Assembly: GCA_001598975.1 (NCBI GenBank)
Contig: BBXU01000852.1
Span: 1-55,205, forward strand
Direction of reading: 5' to 3'
Length of the DNA: 55,205 nucleotides
Origin: Parachlorella kessleri
Lineage: Eukaryota > Chlorophyta > Trebouxiophyceae > Chlorellales > Chlorellaceae
Below the pieces are notes generated by a model. It did no database searches. It saw only the letters and a list, made by a program, of their open reading frames with translations, and was not told where the DNA came from. Position 1 is the stretch's first letter, and every line of letters begins with the position of its first letter. Below are positions 1 to 11,700 of the stretch, one piece after another. A program made the position numbers and the translations under genes.

Positions 1-125
1 CGGGGGCGCGGGCACAGGCACAGGCACAGGAGTGAGCACTTCACATCTCGCATGCCCAAGCCTGCCCGGAACATGTGCCTAGGTTTCCTCTGGCCTATCA
101 AGCTAGCTGATGCAGCACAGCGCAC

Positions 126-1647
126 CTTGAGTTTCTCCCGCAGCGTGTACATCAGGCTCGTCCAGCACTCCTCAGCATCCTGCTGCATGTAGAAGCCTTC
201 TCTGCACCACGGCATCAGGGCAAAGGCAAACCACTGACAAAGAACAGTATGTCTGCACCCCAGCCACCCCACGCCTGTTGCAAAGGCCAGCAACAGGTGC
301 TGGCCCAGAAAGTCACAGGCACAGGATGCCGCAAAATGCCGTCCAGGACCTTGCCGATCCTAATCCAGGAGCTTCCCCAGCCTGCAAACCCACACCGGGG
401 TGCCATCATCGCCTTCCGTCGGCTCCTCCGGCACGCCACTCCTGCCTGGGCATCCACGCACCCTGCCCGACGTTGCTGTTCATAGCACAAGCAGAAACCC
501 AGGGCATCCCCCAGCAGCGTGCACAGCACACCTGCTGGTCTGTGCAAACTGCGGGTACTTCCGCCGCAGGCACAGTATGAACTCCATGGGGCCGACCGGC
601 TGCGCTGAGCGTGTCAGGCTGCTAAAGAGGTGCTTGGACGCCACGGTTAGCCCGTGGCTGGGGTCACTGAGGGGACTGGTGGAGGGGTTGTAGGCATTCA
701 GGCTGCGCTCAGGGTGACAAAGGGGGCGACGTGTGGGGGGACACGGTCAATGGGACAAAACTGGGCAGCACGCAGGACCAGACCTGCAGCTAAAAGGCAC
801 GACCTGGACAGTCGAAGCCAGGCCATCCCAGGTTCCGGTTCGCTATATAAAGAAGGCAGGTATCTGCACAGACCAGGCAGATAAGGGGCAACAGGGTAAG
901 AGTTCCCCAATGAGTGCCAGAGAGCTTGGCTTCCCTTCCCTGCGAGCCACGGCGCCTGAGGCCAGCCAGCGCACCTGGTTCGCAGCTCCGGCACCGCAAA
1001 CAGGCACTGCACTGTGGAGTTCATGTAGCAGGTGTTCCCCAGGTTTTGGAGACCAGCGCCGTACTTTGTCAGGCCTGCACGAGCCAGGCGGATGGTGGTT
1101 AAGGGGAGAAGCGGGAGAAGGAGCTGTGCGACCAGCTCTCAGGTTTTGGCTGGACTGCGCAACAGCAGAGGCTGCCATGCTGATTCAGTGCTACGTTCGA
1201 TACCCAAGCTGACGGCTGCCAGAAGGGCTAGTCAGTTATCCCTGCCCTCCCTCCTCCCAATGTCCGACGTCAGTGGCGGCCAGTGGGGGCAGAGCCAGCC
1301 AGAGCTCGTGTTGTTGCAGCTTGACGGCCCACAGCAGCACCTGTAGCATCCTGCTCATCTTCCGGCAGGTCCTCCATAAAGGTCTGCTGCTGCTTGGGTG
1401 CCTCCGGAAGCGTCTCAGCTGTGCCCATCATCGTCAGCTTCTGCCCTGGCTTGAGCCCCAGTTTGGCCCAGTCCGCATCGTCCTTCAGCAGGCCGCCCCT
1501 GACGCCCATAATCTTCTGGCGTTCCGGTGGGACGCCCGTCAGGGAGAATAGCTGCGTTTTGAAGACGGATGGGGGCTGCTCCATGTCGATCTCCACATCC
1601 TTGAAAGCCTCCTTGCCCCACTTGACCTCGACCTTTGTGGTGGGCAT
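126..1647 (-). CDS. UBP6: Ubiquitin C-terminal hydrolase 14 / UBP6-like, 5' part (partial)
   Basis: Deubiquitinase that docks on the proteasome and trims ubiquitin from substrates (family knowledge). Visible exons on the minus strand are 1341-1647, 975-1074, 532-702 and 126-201, joining in one 218-codon frame; the rest lies left of the window. Exon 1 encodes an N-terminal ubiquitin-like domain (VPPERQKIM, GGLLKDDADW, FMEDLPEDEQ) that should bind the proteasome. Exon 2 carries the Cys box GLQNLGNTCYMNS, with the catalytic Cys codon at 1028-1030. Exon 4 has the second USP signature, MQQDAEECW. The catalytic His/Asp boxes are outside. ATG 1647 was chosen because MPTTKVEVKW aligns with the family start; an in-frame non-ATG extension exists upstream. 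The gene is head-to-head with the CCA gene. Confidence 0.93.
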
Positions 1648-1898
1648 GGCGCTGGTTTGCACGAGGGACACAACTAGGTGATCAAACAATGCTTCGGTGT
1701 TGAAGGTTTTTTCTTATTAGCACCCCTCACAATGTTTAGACGAAAGGCCTTTTCAACGTAAACGTTCCTTTCTACAAGATCACAAGTGCAGTAAATGTAC
1801 ACGGTCGTTGGACTAGTACTGCATGTCCTGCCGAAGGTCATGCTAGTCACACTTTGATCAGGATTGTAATTTCGTCTGGATACCCTCTGTTGCCGCAG
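1648..1898. promoter_or_regulatory. Short divergent intergenic region, USP14 / CCA enzyme
   Basis: About 250 bp between the USP14 start codon and the first recognisable CCA exon. It is AT-richer than its surroundings and must hold the USP14 promoter and 5' UTR. I see no clear TATA box and no coding block for the missing CCA head. Confidence 0.35.
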
Positions 1899-4800
1899 GT
1901 TCGGCTAGCTCTGGCACAGAAAGTCAGCAGAGAGCGAGTAGGCGCTGAGCTGGAGGGTATGTTGCATGGTGAGTGGCAGTGGCGACTTAACACCTGCTTC
2001 CGCTTGCCACTTGCCCAGCCTGCTCTGTGCATGCACCCTCCTTGCAACAAGACTACTGACGCAACACGCTTGCATATAACACAGATGGGCTGCTCATCCC
2101 CACAGGTGATTTGGTGCTGTCTCCCATGTGTCCAGGTCCCGACCCGGTGCACGCGGTGCGCTTGCTACACCACCTGCAGCTCTTCCCTGCTGTCTTCATG
2201 CTGCCTCCCAGCATCGGCGGCCACCTGGGCGGCGACTTTGCCACCGCCGGCACCGAACTGCTTGCCGCAGCACATGCGCTGCTTGACTCTTGGTCCAAGG
2301 AGGTAAACCTGATCGTGAACTCTTGAGCTCTGCATATGGATGCTGTGGCTTGTGGGCATAATAGATCCTGGCTTGTTGTTTGCCCCACATGGAGGACTCA
2401 AGGCTGCAGTAGTCAGGTGGCGGTATGCTTTAGACTGAGCTCGATTTCATAGTGATTTTCTACCATAAACAGTCCTGCCAGCTGGCTGCTGGCATGTTAT
2501 TTGCTACAGCCAGCTAGCTCACATTGCCTACTATAAGACCCCAGCTGGAATGTGTGGTGATGGGTAGGAGCTCCACTGAGGCATTGCAACACCAGCTCCT
2601 AGTAATACTGCAAGCTCTTGCACTCTCCCTGCGTACAGGTGTCTTTCACCCAGGAAGAAAAGCGGCAGTGTGTGCTGGCCGCTGCGATGCTGCCGGTGCG
2701 GCACATCAAGCTTAGTGGCGGGAAGGGCAAGCCCAAAAGGTGAGAGTGTGCAGCATGGAGCACCGGTGTCTGCATGGCTGCATGAGGTACACCTGGCATA
2801 GCTGGGGCCAGACATGTTGCCACAAGCCATGGTACTCCATGTTCGGGCGTATGGGCGTATGTGGAGTACTGGGTGCTGCCTCCACTGCAACTGTAAGGAC
2901 CGTCCATGTGAACGGTCCGTGGCTTCCAGGGAGGTGGACTAGCATTGCAGTTTCCTGTCAGCATAATTGACCAGGATCCTGACATCTAGGCCAGTTGGTA
3001 CCGCTGCTGAGCTCTCCCTCTGCTGAGCAGCGCCCAGCGGTTCTGTGACACAGCTCATACGCCCGATTGCTGCAGCGCGTCGGCCCACGTCATTCGGGAG
3101 TCACTCAAGTGGAAGGCCAAGGACTGCGAGGCGGTGGACTCCCTCCACACATCTGCGCCACAGCTGCTGGAAGTCTGGCAAGCATTGCAGGTACGCTGTG
3201 CTAGCTTCACCGGATGAATCCAACGGGGGGGTGGTTGTTGTCCAAAGGAGTGACATTACAAGTCTGGTGGCAGCTGACTGGGGGTGTGATTTATTAAGGG
3301 ATAATAGAGCATGTTAGGGGTGCGTGGCATCACCTCTGCGACCCACCGCTTGATGAATGCTCCCAGCATAGATATCAGGCCAGCTTGTCAGTCTAAAGCA
3401 AGGCTGACAGTACGTCAACTCTTGGGCAGACTGATTGCCCTCGGGAAGGGCCACACTGGCTTTCAGATGAAAACAGGCCGCCCTTGAGAGCCCTGAATCC
3501 CCTCCCGCCGCAGGGGCTTGGTGGCGCGGTCGATGAGAAGAGCGTACCAGCGGAGACGCGGGTCGCGCTGGGCCGCTGCATACGGCAGCTCAAGAACCTC
3601 TGGCAAGCAGGTAGTTTTGTGTGCTGGCTAGGACGAGGTGGCGGGGCGGGACTGCAAGGGTCCCTGCAGACGATGCTAGGTGCTTGACAAGGGACTGGGA
3701 GGCCCTGCAGCTGAAATACAAGTGGTAGGGGGGCGTGAAGGACATCTGCTGGGAAGAGTACCGCCCAGTGCCATGCCACAACAATGGCCAGGTTTGGGCT
3801 TCAGGCAGCTGCAACTGCGCGTCGGGCTCTGGCTGACTGCCTTTTTCCAATTGCGCACGTTGCCGGCACATGTTTGATGATCAATGCAGCGCTCCCAAGA
3901 CCAATCTGGTTGCTAGCTGACCACCTGGTTTGGGGAGTGACGACAGCCTTGCCAGGTCGTGGTATGCACTCAGAGCTTGTCAGGACCACAAGTGCTCTTC
4001 CCTGCTGTCGCTCTGGCTCATGGTGCTCCCGCAGGCTGCATTTTGGCGTCCTTGCTGCCAACCCCAGAGGCCCGGCCCCTGGGGGCGCCGGAGGACCCCT
4101 CAGAAGCCAAGGAGGCGCTGGCCTCCCCCAGGGCTCTTCAGGACCCGGCAGCGGCGACCGCGGATGGGGCGGAGGCGGCAGCTGTGGGATCCAGCTCCAA
4201 CGGGGACGGCGGGCTGCATGCTGGCGGCCCGCGGGCGGCCAGGTGGGAGGTTGGACTTTTTCGTTGCAGCCACTGCCAAAGGTAGTAGTCCGCTGTGCAC
4301 GTTTGCTGGGTGGACAGAACCACTTCCCAGCGTGGAATAGTGGAGTTGGGCGTGGCTGCAGTGCGATGCTTGCTCTTTGTTGCAGAGCAGGTTGACAAAT
4401 GCACTCTTGCTTCAGTGCAGTGGCATTCCCAGTTGCCTTTCTCCGCTGCCTGGCCCTTCATGGCAGGCCTGGGCGCTTTTGCCCTGGCAATGGAGTAGCA
4501 TGGGCGATGCAACACCTCCAACTGCCCTTTGCGCAGGCTTGAGATGTGCCGCTCTCTTCTGGCGGCCGCTGAAGCCTTTGGCATCGCAGACTGCTGGCAC
4601 TGGAAGCCGGTCCTTGATGGCAAGCAGGTGAGCTGGCTACCTTGAGTTTCAGTACCAGGTACTGTACCACTGGGCCTCCCACTCCTCTGTCCTTCAGGAC
4701 ACCCTGAGCATCCTGTGCACATTGCGGTGCTGAAGCTCGCTCAGCGACCCCGCAGGTTGCACAACCTGACGCGGTCACAACCAAAGTCCGGGGTTCGTTA

Positions 4801-5136
4801 TCAGTTAGTTTTGCCTGCAGTGGCACGTGCTACCACCGCATCAGACTATGGACATGCCTTCTGGCCTGCGCTGGGCTATGCTTACTATATAAGACCCTAC
4901 AGCAGACAAAGAATATAATATGTGCGCCGATGACACTGGGGTGCCGGCCTGAGGTTTTACTGACATTGTCGGCGCAGGTGATGGCTGCCATGGGCATGGA
5001 AAAGGGAGGCCCCGCCCTGAGGTTGCTCATGGACCGAGTGCTGGATTGGCAGCTCTGCCACCCACATGGCACAGCCGAGGAGTGCCGGCAATACCTCCAG
5101 GCCAACTTCAGCGGCACCGCTGACATGCAGCGCTAG
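1899..5136 (+). CDS. CCA tRNA nucleotidyltransferase, C-terminal half only
   Basis: The enzyme adds or repairs the 3' CCA of tRNAs. Exons: 1899-1968, 2136-2302, 2639-2739, 3076-3190, 3514-3610, 4035-4242, 4537-4627, 4978-5136, one 336-codon frame ending in TAG. They encode the neck/body/tail part of a eukaryotic class II enzyme: KVSRERVGAEL, GPDPVHAVRLLHHLQLF, VIRESLKWKAKDCEAV, DWQLCHPHGTAEEC. Plant enzymes have roughly 280 residues before this point, including the nucleotidyltransferase head with its DxD metal site. Here only about 250 bp separate the first exon from USP14 and no head is visible. No ATG was found that starts this frame; the unspliced frame begins at a TTG at 1854. The gene may be 5'-truncated, rearranged or misassembled. 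The exon at 4035-4242 encodes a Pro/Ala-rich insertion. Confidence 0.85.
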
Positions 5137-5843
5137 GCACATGCGGCTCCAGCGTCAGCCTAGTATAAAAGTACAGCAGGTGCTGGCTGTAAGTGGTGTG
5201 TACCCGCCATCTCTAGCAATAGGCCGACTTGTAGCATAGAGATAAATTCGTAGCAGCAGCAAACAGGTGCCATTACAGCAGATATAGGACTAGGCAAAAA
5301 AGGATATCATGTTGCAGGAGAGTAGGAGAGGTCTGGCAGTGCTCCCCATGTAATCCAAGCCATTACAAAAGCCACATCAAAGAACGCTGACAGCCAAATG
5401 GGGAAGAAAGCGTTACCACAATATCAAAATTAGCGATATTTAATTGCAGCACAGGCCAGTTTGCAACCCGCACTTTGCCAAGGCACAACAAAGAAGTAAA
5501 TCGCCAGATATTGTGGGCAGCAGAAGGACTAGCACTGTCATGTTTCCTGCAAATATGTTGCTGACCAGGCAGCTAAGATGTCTTAAGCACCCAATATATG
5601 AAAGCCGCATGCCTCTGCCTCTGCCCAAAGGCACGAGTGGCCGACAAAAGAAAGAGCAGGAGGCGTAGAGTAGACATCACTGCAACCCGCATATCAAGGG
5701 CGCGTGCCAAAAAGATAAGAGGCCTGATCCCAGGGGCATGATGCCTACTCGCTTGGCCATGCGTAAATCAACATCATAATGACATTCGAGGCCCAAACTC
5801 AGCTGGATGGGACCCAAACAATGGAAGTATTTACATGCATAAA
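5137..5843. other. Convergent intergenic region
   Basis: AT-richer stretch between the stop codons of the CCA enzyme and the mitochondrial carrier. It probably holds both 3' UTRs. I see no gene, RNA or repeat in it. Confidence 0.5.
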
Positions 5844-8422
5844 TCAGAGGGCAGCAGCAGCAGTCTGCGGCCGAGGCGGCAGGGCACACAGGCGCTTCAG
5901 AAACTCGTAAGTTGTGACCATGGCAGTTCCCCAGATGGCCGAGGAGACCATTCTAGGGGCCACGCCGCGATAGAAGCCCTTGACACCTTCGGTACGCAAG
6001 AGCTGGCCTGCACGCGCGTGCACAAGTGATATGAACAATAGTGATGCGAGTTCAGGTTTTCCTGGGGCTGTACCCGCGAAGGCTTGACCTGCTATACGAG
6101 GTATGAACCAACAGCATCACTGGATTCCACAGTCCGGGAACGCTGCCGGCGGCTGGACGGGCAGAACCACAGCACTGACAGCGCCCCCGCCTCCAGACCA
6201 CGCTGAGCTTTGCCTCCGGCCAGCCACAGCTCACCTACAACCCCAGAGATGGTTGGCTGCTCCTTGCCAGGCACAAAGTCCCTGGTCTGCAGCCGCGTTT
6301 TGACAACGTCCAGGGGGTTGGTAATCGACGCTGTCGTAAATCCTGTGAGGACCCCTGCGGTGGCCTGGACCGCCAGTAGCTCCCCCTCGCTGCGGCGGTG
6401 GGCTCCTCTCCAGGCATCTATCTGGTGCCAGAACAGCCGCTGGTAGGCCCCGTAGCAGCCCCACCTGCGACGAAGGGTGGGGAAGAAGGTGTCAGAAAAC
6501 ACCCAGCAAGCCATGCCCCGCAGTGCAGGGTGGGGGTGCAGCTCCACCACGGAAATGTCCCCAGTGCTGTATATGGCTGGGGCATGGAGCAGCTGACCCA
6601 AGTGACACAAGAACCGCAGGGCCTTCGATAGGCACAGCACTGCACAACAGTACCAGCCAGGCACCATCTTTATACCGACCCTTCCTGGGCTTGCTATCCG
6701 GTAAGCATGTCTTACGTCCTCCCCACCCTTACATAGTTGGGCTTTTTGAGAGTAATGCCGTTGTTGCTTCCTCACCAGATGGCGCTGTTGGGGACAAATG
6801 TCATCACGGAGGCGCCAAAGCCGCGGTAAAGACCCCTGACTCCCTCCACCGCCACAATCTGCCGTGCCACGTGCAGACCATTCATGCGCGGCTGCGGCCT
6901 GCTATGCCCTTGCTGCTGCCTTATTTGCTGTTGTTGCTGCTGCTGCTGCAACTGCTGCTGCTGCTGTGGCACCCGTGAGGCAGTGCTGCTGCCGCCGCTG
7001 CTGCTGCCACCGCCCATGGCGGAACTTGCACCGGCTGCTGGTGCAATGGACGCGCTGCTGGCTTGCTGTGCTGCAGTGTGCTGCGCGGACGGCAGGCCAC
7101 CTCCCATTATCATAAGTCGCTGTGACACCTGCACATCATTCACTCCTTCCTTCAGTCCCTCAGGTTCTTTCCTTTTTCTATTAACTAGAAAAGAGCTACA
7201 AAATAAACCAGTGCATCACCTCGACCGCACAAGTGCCTCGCGACACACACACGTCTGGTGCCGCAACAAGCTCACACAAAGCCTGGGAGCAGTGAAGCAC
7301 ACGTCCAGCATGCAGCGAACACGCAACCTTGCACTACCGCACCTAACGCCGCTGTCATTGAGCACGCAGGCAAAACCGCACACAGCACACCTCACACCCA
7401 GCACGGACAGCTCACAGCTTCACAACCGGACCCATCTACTACTCACTACAGAGCAGTTGATACAACTTAACAGACTTACCACATCCACAGGCACATACAC
7501 CGCCTGAGCCACCAGGCTGGCGCCGCCGCCTGCTATGAAGCTGGCGAGGCCAACATTGACCGTGTCCGAAAGGTGGTAGCGGTGGAGCACTGAGCTAGTA
7601 GCAGACTTGATGATCTCCAGAGCCGACAGGTAGACAATGCGGGTAGGTATGGCCCCACTGCGGGAAGGGGCCGCGCAATGTTGTTCGGAGGCCCCATTTG
7701 CCACCGCCGCTGTTATATACTTCAAACTGCCCTTCGTACAATGCAACTGAGGTACGTGAAAACGTCTGGTTCCGCGTTGGCGACCCTTACCTAATGGTTG
7801 TGCCAAAGCCTTTGTAGAGCCCCCGCACACCGTCATGCTGAACTATGGACTGGGCAGTAAGGTACGCACCCTGCACCAAGTCATTTAGCTCTCATTCACT
7901 TGGTGTATCAGTAATAAACAAACATCACACGCCCTGGGATGATTTGACAGTCCAAGCAGTGCCTGGGCCGGCCTCCGCACAGGGCAGAGACAAAGAAACC
8001 GGCCATGCTCGCCTTGATGCCCCGTGGCGCATTCTCCAGTGCCATCTGCCGAGTCTTGATAACTGACAGTGGAAACAGGCATGTTGTTAAGCCCTGCAAA
8101 GCCGAGCAGTGTGATTTAAGAAAGTTGCGGTTCTATGGCCCGCGTCGTTGCAAACCAGTGGCATAACAAGTAGAGGAAGGGACTCACCGTGAACATAGCA
8201 CCGCCCACAACAAAAAAGCGGGTCTTGTCCAGCCTACATGCAGGCAAGCATGGGTACTGACTTGGGCCCTCGGCCAACACCGGGCAACACCCCAGTGGGG
8301 TCTGCAAAATAGAAGTGTGCCCAAGGCTGACATACATAACAGAAAAATTTGAAAGTTTGACAGTCTGGTCGCAGAATGTATAGGCAAACTCACGTCTGCC
8401 AGTCCACCTCGGCGCTCTGCAT
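5844..8422 (-). CDS. Mitochondrial carrier, SLC25A44-like
   Basis: Inner mitochondrial membrane solute carrier. The closest pattern is SLC25A44 (branched-chain amino acid carrier in mammals) and related plant carriers; the substrate here is inferred only. Exons: 8394-8422, 8188-8233, 8013-8093, 7791-7870, 7480-7657, 6776-7128, 6235-6464, 5844-6007; 386 aa, ATG to TGA. Three carrier repeats are visible. The signatures PLSVIKTRQ, PVDVVSQRL and PLDVVKTRLQ share SLC25A44's non-acidic first motif, and GLYKGFG, GLYRGFG and GFYRGVAP mark the repeat ends; NSAIWWGCYGAYQR lies between. The exon at 6776-7128 encodes a long loop after repeat 2 with a polyglutamine tract not usual for the family. The intron after 8013 uses a GC donor (ATCAAG|GCGAGC). 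Head-to-head with the cysteinyl-tRNA synthetase gene. Confidence 0.92.
6931..6975. repeat. CTG/CAG trinucleotide tract (polyQ, carrier exon)
   Basis: Plus-strand CTG runs with one CAA and some TTG interruptions; on the coding (minus) strand they read as CAG/CAA codons for a Gln tract of about 14 residues with one Leu. The tract stays in frame within the loop of the carrier gene. Confidence 0.85.
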
Positions 8423-8750
8423 GGTGCCTCCTGCCCAACTTGATGGACCAAATCAAACAAGCAATATATTTGCAAGAATGTGCACGGATGGGGAGAAACC
8501 GGAGGAAAACTCCCGGCGCTCCTTACGTACTACCCGCCAATAAATTCTGGCTAGGTGCTCATGCGCACCAATGCGTTGCAATGGGCAAATACTACACATA
8601 TACATTCGTGCTCCCCCTTAATCATCTAAAGTGTAGTTTAAAGGACTCTATACCGTTGTCTTATGCCTGGGGGTGCATGTCGCTGAACAACACAGGAATT
8701 GGGCTCTCTCCCCAGTAGGTGTAGTCATTGTCTAGTGGACTGGGAAAGGG
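8423..8750. promoter_or_regulatory. Divergent intergenic region, carrier / CysRS
   Basis: About 330 bp between two divergent start codons. It is AT-rich around 8590-8660 and likely carries both promoters. No specific box can be named with confidence. Confidence 0.35.
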
Positions 8751-11700
8751 ATGCAGTTGAGTAACGTGCCACGGCTGAGTTGCCTGAGGCCAGGTACAAG
8801 GATATGGCAGGCGTTGAGAGTGGGATTTATACGGCAGCACCTCAGCAAGGCCTACCCCTTGCTGCAGCCAAGGACCTTGCGACAGGTAGTTGTCACACCT
8901 GCTCTGCCTTGGACTAAGCGTCACAGGCGTGACAGTCCTCGCAGCCTTGAAAGGCCCTCGCTTTGTACCAAGACCCAACTATTCAGGTGGTGCGGTTTGC
9001 TTGCAGCCTTTGCCAACCCTTGCCCATGCCGCCAGCACATCACACGCAGCAGTAAGTGAAGCAGCCTCAGCGGCTGGACCCAGCAGCGATCCCCAGCAGG
9101 CAGCTGATGCAGGAGTCGGTGGCGCCCCGCAGCTGCAGTTGTATAATACCATGACACGGCAGAAGGAGCCTTTTCTGCCGCGGCCAGGGCAGGGCAACAG
9201 AGTCAGCATGTACGTCTGCGGCGTAACGGTATACGACTTCAGCCATATAGGTGTGTCCAGCACTGTTGAGGGCAGGTACAGTTTAAGCCAGTTTCAGCGT
9301 CACAGGTGCCAGATATGAAACCAAGTAAATGCAGTCCCCGAAGGGGTTTCATGGGGCCCAGGGTCGGGAGGGGCTGCGGTGGGAAGGTTCTTGGCTAGGC
9401 GCTGCTGGCCCACCCATGAGTTTGGGTTTGCCTGGACCGTACTTTCCATAGGGCCTGTAGGGTTGACACACGCCTGCCAAGCTTGGTGCAGGTCATGCCC
9501 GGGCCTATGTGGCATTTGATGTGCTGTACCGCTACCTGAGGCAGCTCGGCTATGATGTGACCTATGTCCGCAACTTCACAGGTAGGCTGCTGCCTGCCCA
9601 GAGCTGATATGGCAGAGGATGGAAGTTTGGCATTGGCTTGTGGTAGGCTGGCGACCCACTGACCTGCCAGACTCACCGAACCTGCATGAGCGAACACACC
9701 ACAACAGCACAGCATTGGCGGCTTCCAACTAAGCAAGCCTCCCGCGTATCGTTCACTGCCATCCTGAGGCAGCTTTTCCGCCCCAGGGTGGGCTACTGCA
9801 GATCTGCCACTCGCCCGAGTGCGTCTCCTGGGTAGAAATGCGCTCTTTCCTTGCATACTCTCTTTGCTGCACACCCTGTTCGGTTGCAGATGTGGATGAC
9901 AAGATCATCAACCGAGCCAATGCCACTGGGGAGGACCCTCTAGCGCTTTCCCAGCGGTTCATCAATGAGTTTCATGCAGACATGGTTAGTCATCACACGC
10001 TGCGTGGTTTGTCATGATGGCTTTTTGGTAGCCCTGGCTGGCCGCCCAGCGCTTCACGCAGCAGATCCAAGTGGCCACTGTACACCTGCCAATGCTGCGT
10101 GGCGACAGCTGAGGCTGCCGAGCATCTGGCACGCATATCCATGGTGATGAGGGCAGGTGCTTGTCGCACCAGCAGCGATGTGTAGGCTTGTGCCTTTGGG
10201 TGCCCCACGTTCAGCTATTTTCAACACCTTAGCACAAGGCCGTTTGTACATCTATAAGGTGTTAGCCCCTTTGTCTGCTGGAACTCCGCATGTGGAACCC
10301 TGCATGCTGCAAGGCTTGCTTGAAGTTCTGCGTGCCTGCTCCTGGTCTACAGGCATCGCTGGGCTGCTTACCACCCACGTTGGAGCCCAAGGCAACTGAC
10401 TACATACAGCAAATGGTCAACATGATTCAGAACATTATCAGGTGTGCTTCACGAGGCACTTGTTTAATGTACAGCTGATGTGTGGGATTGAGAGGTGACG
10501 GTCCAGTGTGTCATGCACACCTGCACTGAAGACTATATCCTAACAGTTTTGTCCTCCCAAGGATGGTCCATGCTATGCTGGTACCTGTCATACTCTGTTG
10601 GCGTGTTGGCGCCCTGCCTTTCAAAAGTCTGTCAAGCGTTGGCTAGATACCCAACTTCCATTAATCTCCGGTCGTCTGTGGCTGTGCAGCAATGGCCACG
10701 CGTACGTGGTGGGAGGCGATGTGTACTTTGACGTGGGCTCGCTCCCAGGCTATGGCAAGCTGTCAGGCCGGGCCCAGGTGGGATAATGGGTGCGAGGCGT
10801 GGCATCATGCGCGGGCATTCCCACTATTAGCTGGTCGGTGTGTGGTGGACAGCAACGATGTCTAGCAGCTCTTGACAGCTTCACTTCTGGACCCTGGAGA
10901 CACGTGTGCATGGATACTCACCAGGATGCGAGGCCATGCAAACGGGGACACCTCGTCCTCCTGGCAGGAGGACAACCGGGCGGGTGAGCGGGTGGCGGTG
11001 GATGACAGGAAGAGGGGCCCCGCCGACTTTGCGCTGTGGAAAGCTGCCAAGCCTGGGGAACCAACCTGGGACAGCCCGTGGGGACCTGGCAGGCCCGGTG
11101 AGCATGCGAGAAGCATGGCTTGTTTGATGTCACGTTGTGCCCTTAAGAGCAGGAAGTTTATGAAGAGGGCTTGTACTTTGGACAAGGCTTGGGGGAGCCT
11201 GCAAGGCCTGGTAAGGTCCATGTGCTCCTTTCTTTGTGGGAACTATTAGTTGTCAACCTGCCATGGCGGCAGGCTAAACAGACCTTGGAGGCCTGGTGAC
11301 AGGTACCTGCGCTCCTGTCCCACATCGACCTTTGAAGGTATAGTGTGCCTTGCACCTCACTGGCTGAATGGACAGTAGGCAGCACAAGCCGCACTGTGGA
11401 ACCGGATTACATGCTTGAAGTGTTTGTCCAGCGGCAGATGACTGAGCTGGGTGCTGCGGTGTGCAGGTTGGCATATAGAGTGCAGCACGATGATCCGGGA
11501 GGTTATGGGGCCTGTCATAGACATCCATGGCGGTGGCAGGCACGTGAGCAGTCCATCTCTGCAGTACCTCCCCACTCGGCATGCTGAGGCTGAGGTGCAG
11601 TTCTTTGCTTCCTGGATAAGCGGTGTGTCGACTGTTTCTGCATTCCTTTGGGGTGTGTAGTTACCTGTAGGCAATCTGACCTTTCCAACCCCTTACTTTT

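Noticed and set aside
6884..7507. Plus-strand frame rich in Cys and Leu over 6884-7507
   Set aside because: Antisense to the polyQ exon of the carrier and its intron.
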